Source: Lachnospiraceae bacterium (GTDB lineage: Bacteria; Bacillota; Clostridia; Lachnospirales; Lachnospiraceae). From it: a stretch of DNA of 64,000 nt. The notes under the pieces were generated by a model that saw only the letters and a list, made by a program, of their open reading frames with translations, was not told where the DNA came from and ran no database searches. The stretch lies in NCBI GenBank assembly GCA_019423745.1, contig JAHZAV010000001.1:1-64000 (forward strand). The letters are read 5' to 3'. The translations under genes were made by a program, and so were the position numbers. Shown piece after piece: positions 52,642 to 60,634 of the stretch (position 1 is the first letter of the stretch; each line of letters starts with the position of its first letter).

Positions 52642-55149
52642 ATGGCTTCAAAGACGGGAAACAGGCGAAAGAAAAGCCCGGCGAAAAAAAAGAAGAATGT
52701 ACAGCAGAGCTTTGTAGCTGATGAGATTACTATTTGGCTTACGCTTGCAGTGAGTATACTTCTGCTTTTAAGTAATTTTGGTTTGGGAGGATTTGCAGGG
52801 GAGGCAGTCTCTTCCTTTTTGTACGATTTATTTGGTTATGGTTCATATCTTGTGCCATTTCTCTTATTTGGAGGTGTTGCCTTTACACTTTCCAACAGAG
52901 GGAATAGAAGTGCTTATATAAAAACAGGTGCGGCTGTTATGCTTTTTATCCTGATTTGTACTTTTCTTGAGCTTCTGGTATTGGAGGGAGGATTGCTCGG
53001 CAGTTTTCTTACCGGAATTCTTACTCCTGCTATTGGCATCGCCGGTACATATGTTGTTGTGGCTATTTTAATGATTATCTGTATGGTAATTATTACTGGA
53101 AAATCTGCTTTAAAAGGAGTAAAAGAGCAGGGAGAAAGGGCCTACGGAAGAGCAAGAGAGGATGCCGCAAGACGTCGTGAGCTCAATGAGACACGGCGTT
53201 TACAGCGAATCAAAGAGGAAGAAAAAGAGATTGAGAAGGCAAGAAAAGCAGGTCTTATTGTTGAAAAAGCAGACAAAAAAGAAAACAGGAGAAAAGACAG
53301 GCTGGTGTCAGGAGTATCTTTTGATACAACTTTAAAGGAATCGAAAAAGTCTCCTGATATGCGAGAAATTATGCCGGAGGAGGAGATGCTTCCAGAAGAA
53401 GAAATCAGGGAGGAAGAGCCTCAGTTTGTAATTAATCGTGCATCTGTTCCGGATATTCCGGATGAGGAGCTTATGCTGAATTCAGAAGAGATTCCAGAAC
53501 CGGAGATTGCAGAAGCAGGATCTTTGGGAGAAGAAATTCCTGTTCCGTCCCCAACAGACGAAAATAAAGGAAAGAAAAACAAAATGGGAGCAGCGGCAGT
53601 AGCAGATGAGGCGGCAATGGTCAGCCAGGCAGTAGCTGCAGCGGAGGCGAAGCCTAAAAAGGCTTATAAAATCCCCCCATTTTCCCTTCTTACCCGGGGG
53701 AAAAAAGGAGGGGGAGATTCGGATGCTCATTTGCGGGAGACAGCTCGTAAACTTCAGGAAACTCTGCATAGTTTTGGAGTGAATGTCACAATTACCAATG
53801 TAAGCTGCGGTCCATCTGTAACCCGGTATGAGATGCAACCGGAGCAGGGGGTTAAAGTGAGCAAAATCGTCGGGCTTACAGATGATATTAAGCTCAATCT
53901 GGCGGCGGCCGATATTCGAATTGAAGCTCCCATTCCCGGAAAAGCTGCTGTTGGAATAGAAGTGCCTAACAAGGAAAATGCAGTGGTTAATCTAAGAGAT
54001 CTTTTGGAATCTGAAGAATTTAAGAACAGTGGTTCGAAGTTGGCATTCGCAGCAGGAAGAGATATTGCAGGCAAGGTAGTTATAACAGATATTGCAAAAA
54101 TGCCCCATCTTCTGGTGGCAGGAGCTACAGGCTCCGGTAAGTCGGTATGTATTAATACACTCATTATGAGCATTTTATACAAAGCTACACCAGATGAAGT
54201 GAAATTGATTATGGTGGATCCTAAGGTGGTGGAGCTAAGTGTATATAATGGAATTCCGCATTTGATGATTCCGGTTGTGACAGATCCAAAGAAAGCAGCA
54301 GGAGCTCTTAACTGGGCTGTGGCGGAAATGACAAAGCGCTATCAGTTATTTGCACAATATAATGTGCGAGATTTGAAAGGATTCAATGAAAAAGTGGAAG
54401 CAGCTGAAAAGGCCAGACATTCGGAAGATGAGGATATTCCAAAGAAAATGCCTCAGATCGTTATTATTGTGGACGAGCTTGCAGATCTTATGATGGTGGC
54501 TCCAGGAGAAGTGGAAGAGGCAATCTGCCGTCTGGCACAGCTTGCAAGAGCAGCAGGAATTCATCTTGTTCTTGCAACACAAAGACCTTCGGTTAATGTT
54601 ATTACCGGATTGATTAAGGCAAATATGCCATCCAGAATTGCTTTTTCAGTTTCATCAGGGGTAGATTCCCGTACAATTATTGACATGAATGGTGCCGAGA
54701 AGCTTCTGGGAAAAGGGGATATGTTATTTTATCCGTCTGGATATCAGAAGCCAGCCAGGGTGCAGGGAGCCTTTGTCTCTGACAAAGAGGTTCAAAATGT
54801 GGTAGAATATTTGAAAAAACAAAATGGAGAAGCAGCTTACAATGAAGAGGTTGTGACACATGTGAATTCTAATGCAGCCGGAGTATCAGCAGGAGGAGCG
54901 CTATCTGGAGCAGCCGAGGGAGAAGACAGAGATGTTCATTTTGTAGAGGCAGGAAAACTGATTATTGAAAAGGAAAAAGCATCCATTGGTATGCTTCAGC
55001 GAGCATTTAAAATTGGATTTAACCGGGCTGCCCGTATTATGGATCAGCTCTGTGAAGCTGGTGTGGTCGGAGCGGAAGAAGGTACGAAACCGAGAAAGGT
55101 ATTAATGTCAATGGAAGAATTTGAGCAATTCATTGATGAATACATATAA
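52642..55149 (+). CDS. ftsK: DNA translocase FtsK/SpoIIIE
   Basis: Membrane-anchored hexameric DNA pump for chromosome segregation in division or sporulation. About four N-terminal membrane segments (residues 30-165), an acidic/charged linker (about 180-340), the motor domain with Walker A GATGSGKS (494-501) and VIIVDELADLMM, then a winged-helix gamma domain (IGMLQRAFKIGFNRAARIMD) that reads polar DNA sequences. 835 residues. Start ATG 52642 follows GGGGG; the in-frame ATG at 52600 lies inside recN. Whether it serves as FtsK or SpoIIIE cannot be settled by sequence. Confidence 0.94.
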   Translation: MASKTGNRRKKSPAKKKKNVQQSFVADEITIWLTLAVSILLLLSNFGLGGFAGEAVSSFLYDLFGYGSYLVPFLLFGGVAFTLSNRGNRSAYIKTGAAVMLFILICTFLELLVLEGGLLGSFLTGILTPAIGIAGTYVVVAILMIICMVIITGKSALKGVKEQGERAYGRAREDAARRRELNETRRLQRIKEEEKEIEKARKAGLIVEKADKKENRRKDRLVSGVSFDTTLKESKKSPDMREIMPEEEMLPEEEIREEEPQFVINRASVPDIPDEELMLNSEEIPEPEIAEAGSLGEEIPVPSPTDENKGKKNKMGAAAVADEAAMVSQAVAAAEAKPKKAYKIPPFSLLTRGKKGGGDSDAHLRETARKLQETLHSFGVNVTITNVSCGPSVTRYEMQPEQGVKVSKIVGLTDDIKLNLAAADIRIEAPIPGKAAVGIEVPNKENAVVNLRDLLESEEFKNSGSKLAFAAGRDIAGKVVITDIAKMPHLLVAGATGSGKSVCINTLIMSILYKATPDEVKLIMVDPKVVELSVYNGIPHLMIPVVTDPKKAAGALNWAVAEMTKRYQLFAQYNVRDLKGFNEKVEAAEKARHSEDEDIPKKMPQIVIIVDELADLMMVAPGEVEEAICRLAQLARAAGIHLVLATQRPSVNVITGLIKANMPSRIAFSVSSGVDSRTIIDMNGAEKLLGKGDMLFYPSGYQKPARVQGAFVSDKEVQNVVEYLKKQNGEAAYNEEVVTHVNSNAAGVSAGGALSGAAEGEDRDVHFVEAGKLIIEKEKASIGMLQRAFKIGFNRAARIMDQLCEAGVVGAEEGTKPRKVLMSMEEFEQFIDEYI

Positions 55150-55176
55150 AGAACGATAGAAAGGACGTGAAGGGAA

Positions 55177-56847
55177 ATGAAAACAGATATTCAGATTGCG
55201 CAGGAAGCGAAGATGGCTCCAATTAAAGAGGTGGCTGCATCAATAGGAATTCAGGAGGATGACCTGGAATTTTATGGAAAGTATAAGGCAAAATTGTCAG
55301 ATGAGCTGTGGGATAAAATAAAAGATAGAAAAGATGGAAAACTGGTTCTTGTAACAGCAATTAATCCTACACCGGCAGGAGAAGGAAAAACAACAACTAC
55401 AGTGGGCCTTGGGCAAGCAATGGCAAAGCTTGGAAAGAAAGCGCTAATCGCGCTTCGAGAGCCATCTCTTGGACCATGTTTTGGAATAAAGGGCGGCGCC
55501 GCAGGCGGCGGTTATGCACAGGTTGTGCCAATGGAGGATCTGAATCTGCATTTTACAGGAGATTTTCATGCAATCACATCTGCGAATAATCTTTTGGCAG
55601 CTCTTCTGGACAATCATATTCAGCAGGGAAATGAACTTGGTATTGATCCAAGACAGGTTGTTTGGAAACGTTGTCTGGACATGAATGACAGATCTCTTAG
55701 AAATATTGTGGTTGGACTGGGAAGAAAAGTGGACGGAATGGTAAGAGAAGATCACTTTGTTATTACTGTTGCATCTGAAATTATGGCAATTTTGTGCCTT
55801 GCCGATGATATTTTTGATCTGAAGAAAAGGCTTGGACAGATTATAGTAGCTTATAATTTCAAAGGAGATCCTGTTACCGCAGATGACCTTCACGCTACAG
55901 GAGCTATGACAGCTCTTTTAAAAGATGCTATTAAGCCAAACCTGATTCAGACATTGGAACATACACCGGCTTTGGTGCACGGAGGTCCTTTCGCAAATAT
56001 TGCTCATGGATGTAATAGTGTACGAGCTACAAAGATGGCTTTGAAACTAAGCGATATCACAATTACAGAGGCGGGATTTGGAGCAGATCTGGGAGCTGAA
56101 AAGTTTATGGATATCAAATGCCGGAAAGCAGGTCTTTCTCCAGATGCAGTAGTTTTAGTTGCAACTGTAAGGGCTTTGAAGTATAATGGAGGAGTTGCAA
56201 AGGATAAGCTTGCAGAGGAAAATCTGGAAGCTCTTGCAAAAGGAATTGTAAATCTTGAGAAACATATTGAAAATATTCAAAAATACGATGTTCCTGTCAT
56301 CGTGACGCTCAATTCCTTTGTGACAGATACTGAGACAGAAAATGAATTTATCCGCCATTTCTGTGAAGAACGCGGATGTGAATTCGCCCTCTCCGAAGTT
56401 TGGGAGAAAGGTGGAGATGGTGGTATTGAACTGGCAGAGAAAGTATTGCATACTTTAGAAAATAAAGAGAGTCATTTTCATCCGTTATATGGAGACGACC
56501 TGTCTTTGAAAGAGAAAATTGAGACAATTGCCAAAGAAATCTATGGCGCTAGAGGCGTTCTTTACGAGCCAGCCGCTGAAAAGCAGCTTGCAAAGATCGA
56601 AAATATGGGATTTGGAACTCTTCCAATTTGTATGGCTAAAAATCAGTATTCATTGTCAGACGATGCAGCAAAGCTGGGCAGACCGACAGACTTCGATATA
56701 CATATCCGTGAAGTATATGTAAGTGCGGGGGCAGGATTTGTTGTTGCTCTTACAGGAGCAATTATGACAATGCCGGGACTTCCAAAAGTACCTGCTGCAA
56801 ATGGAATCGATGTATCAGATGAGGGGAATATCACAGGACTGTTCTAA
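55177..56847 (+). CDS. fhs: Formate-tetrahydrofolate ligase
   Basis: ATP-dependent synthesis of 10-formyl-THF from formate, one-carbon entry used in purine synthesis and acetogenesis. P-loop NPTPAGEGKTTTTVGLGQA (about 64-82) and LREPSLGPCFGIKGGAAGGG are diagnostic. 556 residues is usual. No fol/met-type Wood-Ljungdahl neighbours are in view, so acetogenesis is not implied. RBS AAGGG. Confidence 0.97.
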   Translation: MKTDIQIAQEAKMAPIKEVAASIGIQEDDLEFYGKYKAKLSDELWDKIKDRKDGKLVLVTAINPTPAGEGKTTTTVGLGQAMAKLGKKALIALREPSLGPCFGIKGGAAGGGYAQVVPMEDLNLHFTGDFHAITSANNLLAALLDNHIQQGNELGIDPRQVVWKRCLDMNDRSLRNIVVGLGRKVDGMVREDHFVITVASEIMAILCLADDIFDLKKRLGQIIVAYNFKGDPVTADDLHATGAMTALLKDAIKPNLIQTLEHTPALVHGGPFANIAHGCNSVRATKMALKLSDITITEAGFGADLGAEKFMDIKCRKAGLSPDAVVLVATVRALKYNGGVAKDKLAEENLEALAKGIVNLEKHIENIQKYDVPVIVTLNSFVTDTETENEFIRHFCEERGCEFALSEVWEKGGDGGIELAEKVLHTLENKESHFHPLYGDDLSLKEKIETIAKEIYGARGVLYEPAAEKQLAKIENMGFGTLPICMAKNQYSLSDDAAKLGRPTDFDIHIREVYVSAGAGFVVALTGAIMTMPGLPKVPAANGIDVSDEGNITGLF

Positions 56848-56859
56848 GGAGAGAAGAAT

Positions 56860-57006
56860 ATGCCCCGAATGGCAGACAGAATAAAAATACAAATACCAAC
56901 AAACAGTTATCAGAAACAATATGATGTACATCTTGGCAGACAAGGGGAGAATGTCTGCCTTGTTGGTGTACTTTGGAATAAATTAACAGGGGGTATCAGA
57001 CGATGA
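56860..57006 (+). CDS. Small ORF of 48 residues coupled to the TPR gene
   Basis: Not recognised. ATG 56860 has AAGGAGAG 5-7 bases upstream, which overlaps the fhs stop. The frame runs 48 codons to a TGA that overlaps the next start as ATGA, the pattern used repeatedly in this genome. The product starts MPRMADRIKIQIPTNSY and ends with LVGVLWNKLTGGIRR; it has one cysteine, is basic and has no membrane segment. The stretch 56926-56971 also forms a strong hairpin, so this could instead be untranslated intergenic RNA. I give it even odds or slightly better. Confidence 0.5.
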   Translation: MPRMADRIKIQIPTNSYQKQYDVHLGRQGENVCLVGVLWNKLTGGIRR

Positions 57007-58253
57007 AATGCAGATACTGCGGATACAAAATTCCGGTGGGGGAGTTGTATTGCCCGAATTGTGGGGAAGAAGTACAAATTGTGCCGGACTATAATCCGTT
57101 GGATGATGTACTTGCCGCTCAAGTAAAGGGATCTATAGATGGCGGCGAACGTCCTTTGGACGATTATGATTATGAAGAATATCATACTACTGATTTAAAA
57201 AGGAGAAGACCTGGCTCTGGATCAAGAGAAAAGAATGCAGTAAAAGGATCTACGTATCATACAACAACCGGAAAGAGAAACAGAAAGGCTGCAGTCACTC
57301 CAGAACAGGAGCGGAGGAGACGCCAGGCCGAGAAAAGAAGAGCTAAAAAAAGAAAGCTCAGAAGAAAGATTATTTTTCTCCTTCTGATTTTAATCATTGC
57401 AATAGGAACAGGGATTTTCTTTTTGTACCAAAATTCTTATGCTGGTCAGATACGAAAAGGGGAAAAGGCTGCAGCAGAAAAAAATTATGATGCAGCAGAA
57501 AAGTATTACAAAAAAGCGATTAATAAATCGCCGGAACGTTCTGAAGCTTACAGCGGGCTTGCAGATGTATATCTGGCACAGGATGAGCAAGATACAGCAG
57601 AGGAGATGTTCCTGGACGCAATCGAAACCTATTCTTCAGCGTCCGTTATTTATGAAGCATGTATCCAATTTTATATTGATACGGATCAACCGCAAGAGGT
57701 ATCTGTAATTTTGGAGGATGCAAAGGACAGCGTGAGGGAAGAATTAAGTGAGTATATTTCGAATGTCCCGACCTTCAGTCTTGATGATTCAGAAGTGTTT
57801 GAAGATGTTCAGCAATTAACGCTTGAGTCGGATGGAGAAGCAATTTATTACACAACGGATGGAACAGAACCAACAACATCCAGTACGAAATACAGTGAGC
57901 CAATCCAGATATCAGAAGGGACAACAACAATATCGGCAATTTCAGTAAATAAAAAAGGAATTCCGAGTCTTGCAGAGACAAAAGAGTATACAGTTGAATT
58001 ACCAATTGAAGATGCACCCGCAGTTTCGCCCTCAACAGGGCAGTATGATCAGCCCACACAAATTGTAATTCAGGTTCCTGATGGATACACGGCATATTAT
58101 ACAATGGATAAAAGCAATCCTACAGAAAATTCTACGTTGTATACAGGTCCAATTGATATGCCCCAGGGAAGTACGATTTTCAAAGCTGTACTTGTCAATG
58201 GAAAAGGAAGATTGACAGCAGTAACAACGAGAAATTATGAGTTGACTTATTAA
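57003..58253 (+). CDS. Zinc-ribbon, TPR and CHB_HEX-type membrane protein
   Basis: 416 residues, predicted type II membrane protein. A cytoplasmic zinc ribbon at the N terminus (Cys3, Cys6, Cys17, Cys20), a basic linker (about 60-120), one membrane helix (about 122-143), TPR units (about 150-230, EKNYDAAEKYYKKAINKSPE), and two repeats of the chitobiase/beta-hexosaminidase C-terminal type (YYTTDGTEPTTSS and YYTMDKSNPTENS). The latter are Ig-like and lie outside the cell. No catalytic domain is visible. Role unknown; it may be an envelope scaffold or sensor. RBS AGGGGG. Confidence 0.82.
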   Translation: MKCRYCGYKIPVGELYCPNCGEEVQIVPDYNPLDDVLAAQVKGSIDGGERPLDDYDYEEYHTTDLKRRRPGSGSREKNAVKGSTYHTTTGKRNRKAAVTPEQERRRRQAEKRRAKKRKLRRKIIFLLLILIIAIGTGIFFLYQNSYAGQIRKGEKAAAEKNYDAAEKYYKKAINKSPERSEAYSGLADVYLAQDEQDTAEEMFLDAIETYSSASVIYEACIQFYIDTDQPQEVSVILEDAKDSVREELSEYISNVPTFSLDDSEVFEDVQQLTLESDGEAIYYTTDGTEPTTSSTKYSEPIQISEGTTTISAISVNKKGIPSLAETKEYTVELPIEDAPAVSPSTGQYDQPTQIVIQVPDGYTAYYTMDKSNPTENSTLYTGPIDMPQGSTIFKAVLVNGKGRLTAVTTRNYELTY

Positions 58254-58269
58254 TTTTTAAAAAATACTA

Positions 58270-58298
58270 TTGCATGTCCGCAGATAGCGTATTATAAT
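58270..58298 (+). promoter_or_regulatory. Sigma-A promoter of the alcohol dehydrogenase gene
   Basis: TTGCAT (58270-58275), 17-base spacer, perfect TATAAT (58293-58298). The start site would fall at about 58305, inside the Rex-like palindrome. Confidence 0.82.
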
Positions 58299-58299
58299 A

Positions 58300-58317
58300 T
58301 TGATAAATAATTAACAT
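58300..58317 (+). promoter_or_regulatory. Rex-like redox operator
   Basis: TTGATAAATAATTAACAT agrees with the Rex consensus TTGTTAA-N4-TTAACAA at 12 of 14 defined positions. It begins 2 bases after the -10, where a bound repressor would block initiation. Rex represses fermentation genes when NADH is low. Confidence 0.65.
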
Positions 58318-58357
58318 ACATAATAATTTTTTATCAATCTTAAAGGAGATGCGAAAC

Positions 58358-59539
58358 ATGAGCAGATTTTGTTTACCAAGAGACATTTATCACGGAAAAG
58401 GAAGCCTGGAAGAGTTGAAAAACCTGAAGGGGAAAAAGGCGATCCTTGTTGTAGGCGGAGGTTCTATGAAACGTCAGGGATTTCTGGACAAAGCAGTAAA
58501 TTACCTGAAGGAAGCAGGAATGGATGTGAAGGTGTTTGAAGGAGTTGAACCCGATCCATCTGTAGAAACCGTAATGAAAGGCGCCGAAGCAATGAGAGAG
58601 TTTCAACCTGACTGGATCGTTGCAATGGGTGGAGGATCTCCTATTGATGCAGCAAAAGCAATGTGGGCATTTTATGAATATCCAGATACTTCGTTTGAAG
58701 ATTTGTGTATTCCTTTCAATTTTCCAGAACTTCGTCAGAAAGCAAAATTTGCAGCAATTCCTTCCACTTCAGGAACAGCTACAGAAGTAACCGCTTTTTC
58801 TGTTATTACAAATTATCAGACAGGTGTGAAGTATCCACTTGCAGATTTTAATATTACACCAGATGTTGCTATTGTAGATCCGGATCTTGTGGCAGGACTT
58901 CCTGTAAAACAGGTTGCATATACGGGAATGGATGCTTTGACTCATGCAATTGAAGCATATGTATCTACATTGAATGGACCTTTTACAGATCCGTTAGCTC
59001 TACAGGCAATTGAAATGGTATTGGATTATTTGCCGGCATCTTATAACTGTAACATGGAAGCAAGAGAACAGATGCATTATGCACAGTGTCTGGCAGGTAT
59101 GGCATTTTCCAATGCATTGCTTGGTATTGTTCATTCAATGGCACATAAAACAGGAGCAGCATTTTCAACAGGTCATATTCCTCACGGATGTGCCAATGCA
59201 ATTTATTTACCATATGTAATTAAGTACAATGCAAAAGATCCGGTTGCTGCAAAACGGTATGCAGAAATTGCACGGCGTATGGGATTGGATGGAGCTTCTG
59301 AAAAAGCACTTATCAATAGCCTCTGTGCAAAAATCGACGAGTTTAATGTAAAACTGAATATTCCAAAAACATTAAAGGATTTTGGAATTGATGAAAATGA
59401 ATTTAAGGAAAAAGTGGCAAAAATCGCAGAACTGGCAGTAGGTGATGCATGTACAGGATCAAATCCGCGTCCTATTGATCCGGCTGCAATGGAGAAATTG
59501 TTCATATGTACATATTACGGAACAGAGGTTGATTTTTAG
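58358..59539 (+). CDS. Iron-containing alcohol dehydrogenase
   Basis: Group III alcohol dehydrogenase reducing aldehydes or ketones to alcohols with NAD(P)H. Cofactor site VVGGGSMKRQGF and MGGGSPIDAAKAMW; the iron ligands fall in ALTHAIEAYVS and SMAHKTGAAFSTGHIPHGCA. 393 residues. ATG 58358 lies 10 bases after AAAGGAG; ATG 58349 is too close. It is a single-gene unit. Close in type to butanol/ethanol dehydrogenases; substrate not certain. Confidence 0.92.
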   Translation: MSRFCLPRDIYHGKGSLEELKNLKGKKAILVVGGGSMKRQGFLDKAVNYLKEAGMDVKVFEGVEPDPSVETVMKGAEAMREFQPDWIVAMGGGSPIDAAKAMWAFYEYPDTSFEDLCIPFNFPELRQKAKFAAIPSTSGTATEVTAFSVITNYQTGVKYPLADFNITPDVAIVDPDLVAGLPVKQVAYTGMDALTHAIEAYVSTLNGPFTDPLALQAIEMVLDYLPASYNCNMEAREQMHYAQCLAGMAFSNALLGIVHSMAHKTGAAFSTGHIPHGCANAIYLPYVIKYNAKDPVAAKRYAEIARRMGLDGASEKALINSLCAKIDEFNVKLNIPKTLKDFGIDENEFKEKVAKIAELAVGDACTGSNPRPIDPAAMEKLFICTYYGTEVDF

Positions 59540-59555
59540 GATAAATCAAAAAATG

Positions 59556-59590
59556 AGGCAGGCGCTGTATTAGTACCTGCCTTATATTTT
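59556..59590 (+). terminator. Probable terminator of the alcohol dehydrogenase gene
   Basis: AGGCAGG (59556-59562) pairs with CCTGCCT (59576-59582) around 13 bases, followed by TATATTTTG. Confidence 0.6.
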
Positions 59591-59670
59591 GACATATGAT
59601 ATAGCCATGTCTATAAAAGCTATCTAAAATTTATCAGAAAGTATTATCTTCTGTAAATTTAGGGAAAATA

Positions 59671-59699
59671 TTGATATTTGTTTATAATTGCATTATTAT
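59671..59699 (+). promoter_or_regulatory. Sigma-A promoter of nfnAB
   Basis: TTGATA (59671-59676), 17-base spacer, TATTAT (59694-59699), 47 bases before the nfnA start. Confidence 0.7.
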
Positions 59700-59746
59700 A
59701 AAATAAGTATGAGAACTAGTATGCATAAAAATTAGGAGGAAGCAAG

Positions 59747-60634
59747 ATGTACAAGATAGTAAAAGCCAAAAAACTGGCTGATAAGATTTATCTTATGGAC
59801 GTGGAAGCACCTCGTGTTGCAAGACACTGTGAGCCCGGTCAGTTTGTAATTGTAAAAATAGACGAGAAAGGGGAAAGAATTCCTCTTACTATTTGTGATT
59901 ATGACAGAGAAGCAGGTACAATTACAATTGTATTTCAGGCAGTTGGAGCTTCAACAGAGAAGATGACTAATTTAAAAGAAGGAGATGCATTCCGGGATTT
60001 TACGGGACCGCTTGGATGCCCGTCTGAGTTTGTTCAGGAAGATCTGGATTCTCTCAAAAACAAAAAGATGCTTTTTGTTGCAGGCGGTGTAGGAGCAGCA
60101 CCGGTATATCCACAGGTGAAATGGTTGAAAGAACATGGAATTGATGCGGATGTTATTGTGGGATCGAAGACAAAAGATATGCTGATTCTTGAAGATGAGA
60201 TGAAATCAGTTGCCGGAAATTACTATCCCTGTACAGATGATGGATCCTATGGACATTCTGGTATGGTAACCACTATGGTGGAGAAACTGGTGAATGAAGG
60301 GAAAAAATACGATGTTTGTGTGGCTATCGGGCCTATGATTATGATGAAATTTGTCTGTCTTCTTACAAAGAAACTGGAAATACCTACAATTGTAAGTATG
60401 AATCCAATTATGGTAGACGGAACTGGAATGTGCGGAGCATGCCGGCTTCATGTGGGAGATGAAATTAAATTTGCCTGTGTTGATGGACCAGAGTTTGATG
60501 GACATCTGGTTAATTTTGATGAGGCGATGAAGAGACAGCAGATGTATAAGACACAGGAAGGAAGAGCATTACTTAAATTACAGGAAGGCGATACCCACCA
60601 TGGTGGATGTGGCCACTGCGGAGGTGAGGACTAA
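59747..60634 (+). CDS. nfnA: NfnA-type FAD/NAD-binding subunit (ferredoxin-NADP reductase alpha)
   Basis: Small subunit of the NADH-dependent reduced ferredoxin:NADP+ oxidoreductase, 295 residues. FAD domain CEPGQFVIVKIDEKGERIPL, NAD domain LFVAGGVGAAPVYPQVKWLK, and C-terminal cysteines in GMCGACRLHVGD and FACVDGPEF for a [2Fe-2S] cluster. The glycine/histidine/cysteine tail HHGGCGHCGGED is unusual but acceptable. It also resembles the electron subunit of dihydroorotate dehydrogenase (PyrK); the adjacent GltA-type subunit favours Nfn. Overlaps nfnB by one base (TAATG). Confidence 0.9.
   Translation: MYKIVKAKKLADKIYLMDVEAPRVARHCEPGQFVIVKIDEKGERIPLTICDYDREAGTITIVFQAVGASTEKMTNLKEGDAFRDFTGPLGCPSEFVQEDLDSLKNKKMLFVAGGVGAAPVYPQVKWLKEHGIDADVIVGSKTKDMLILEDEMKSVAGNYYPCTDDGSYGHSGMVTTMVEKLVNEGKKYDVCVAIGPMIMMKFVCLLTKKLEIPTIVSMNPIMVDGTGMCGACRLHVGDEIKFACVDGPEFDGHLVNFDEAMKRQQMYKTQEGRALLKLQEGDTHHGGCGHCGGED

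Noticed and set aside
56926..56971. Terminator between fhs and the TPR gene
   Set aside because: The hairpin is good but is followed by CTTTGGAATA rather than a T run, and it lies inside a plausible small coding frame.
59671..59700. Second Rex operator at the nfnAB promoter
   Set aside because: TTGATAT-N4-TTATAAT has too few matches in the right half and coincides with the promoter hexamers.
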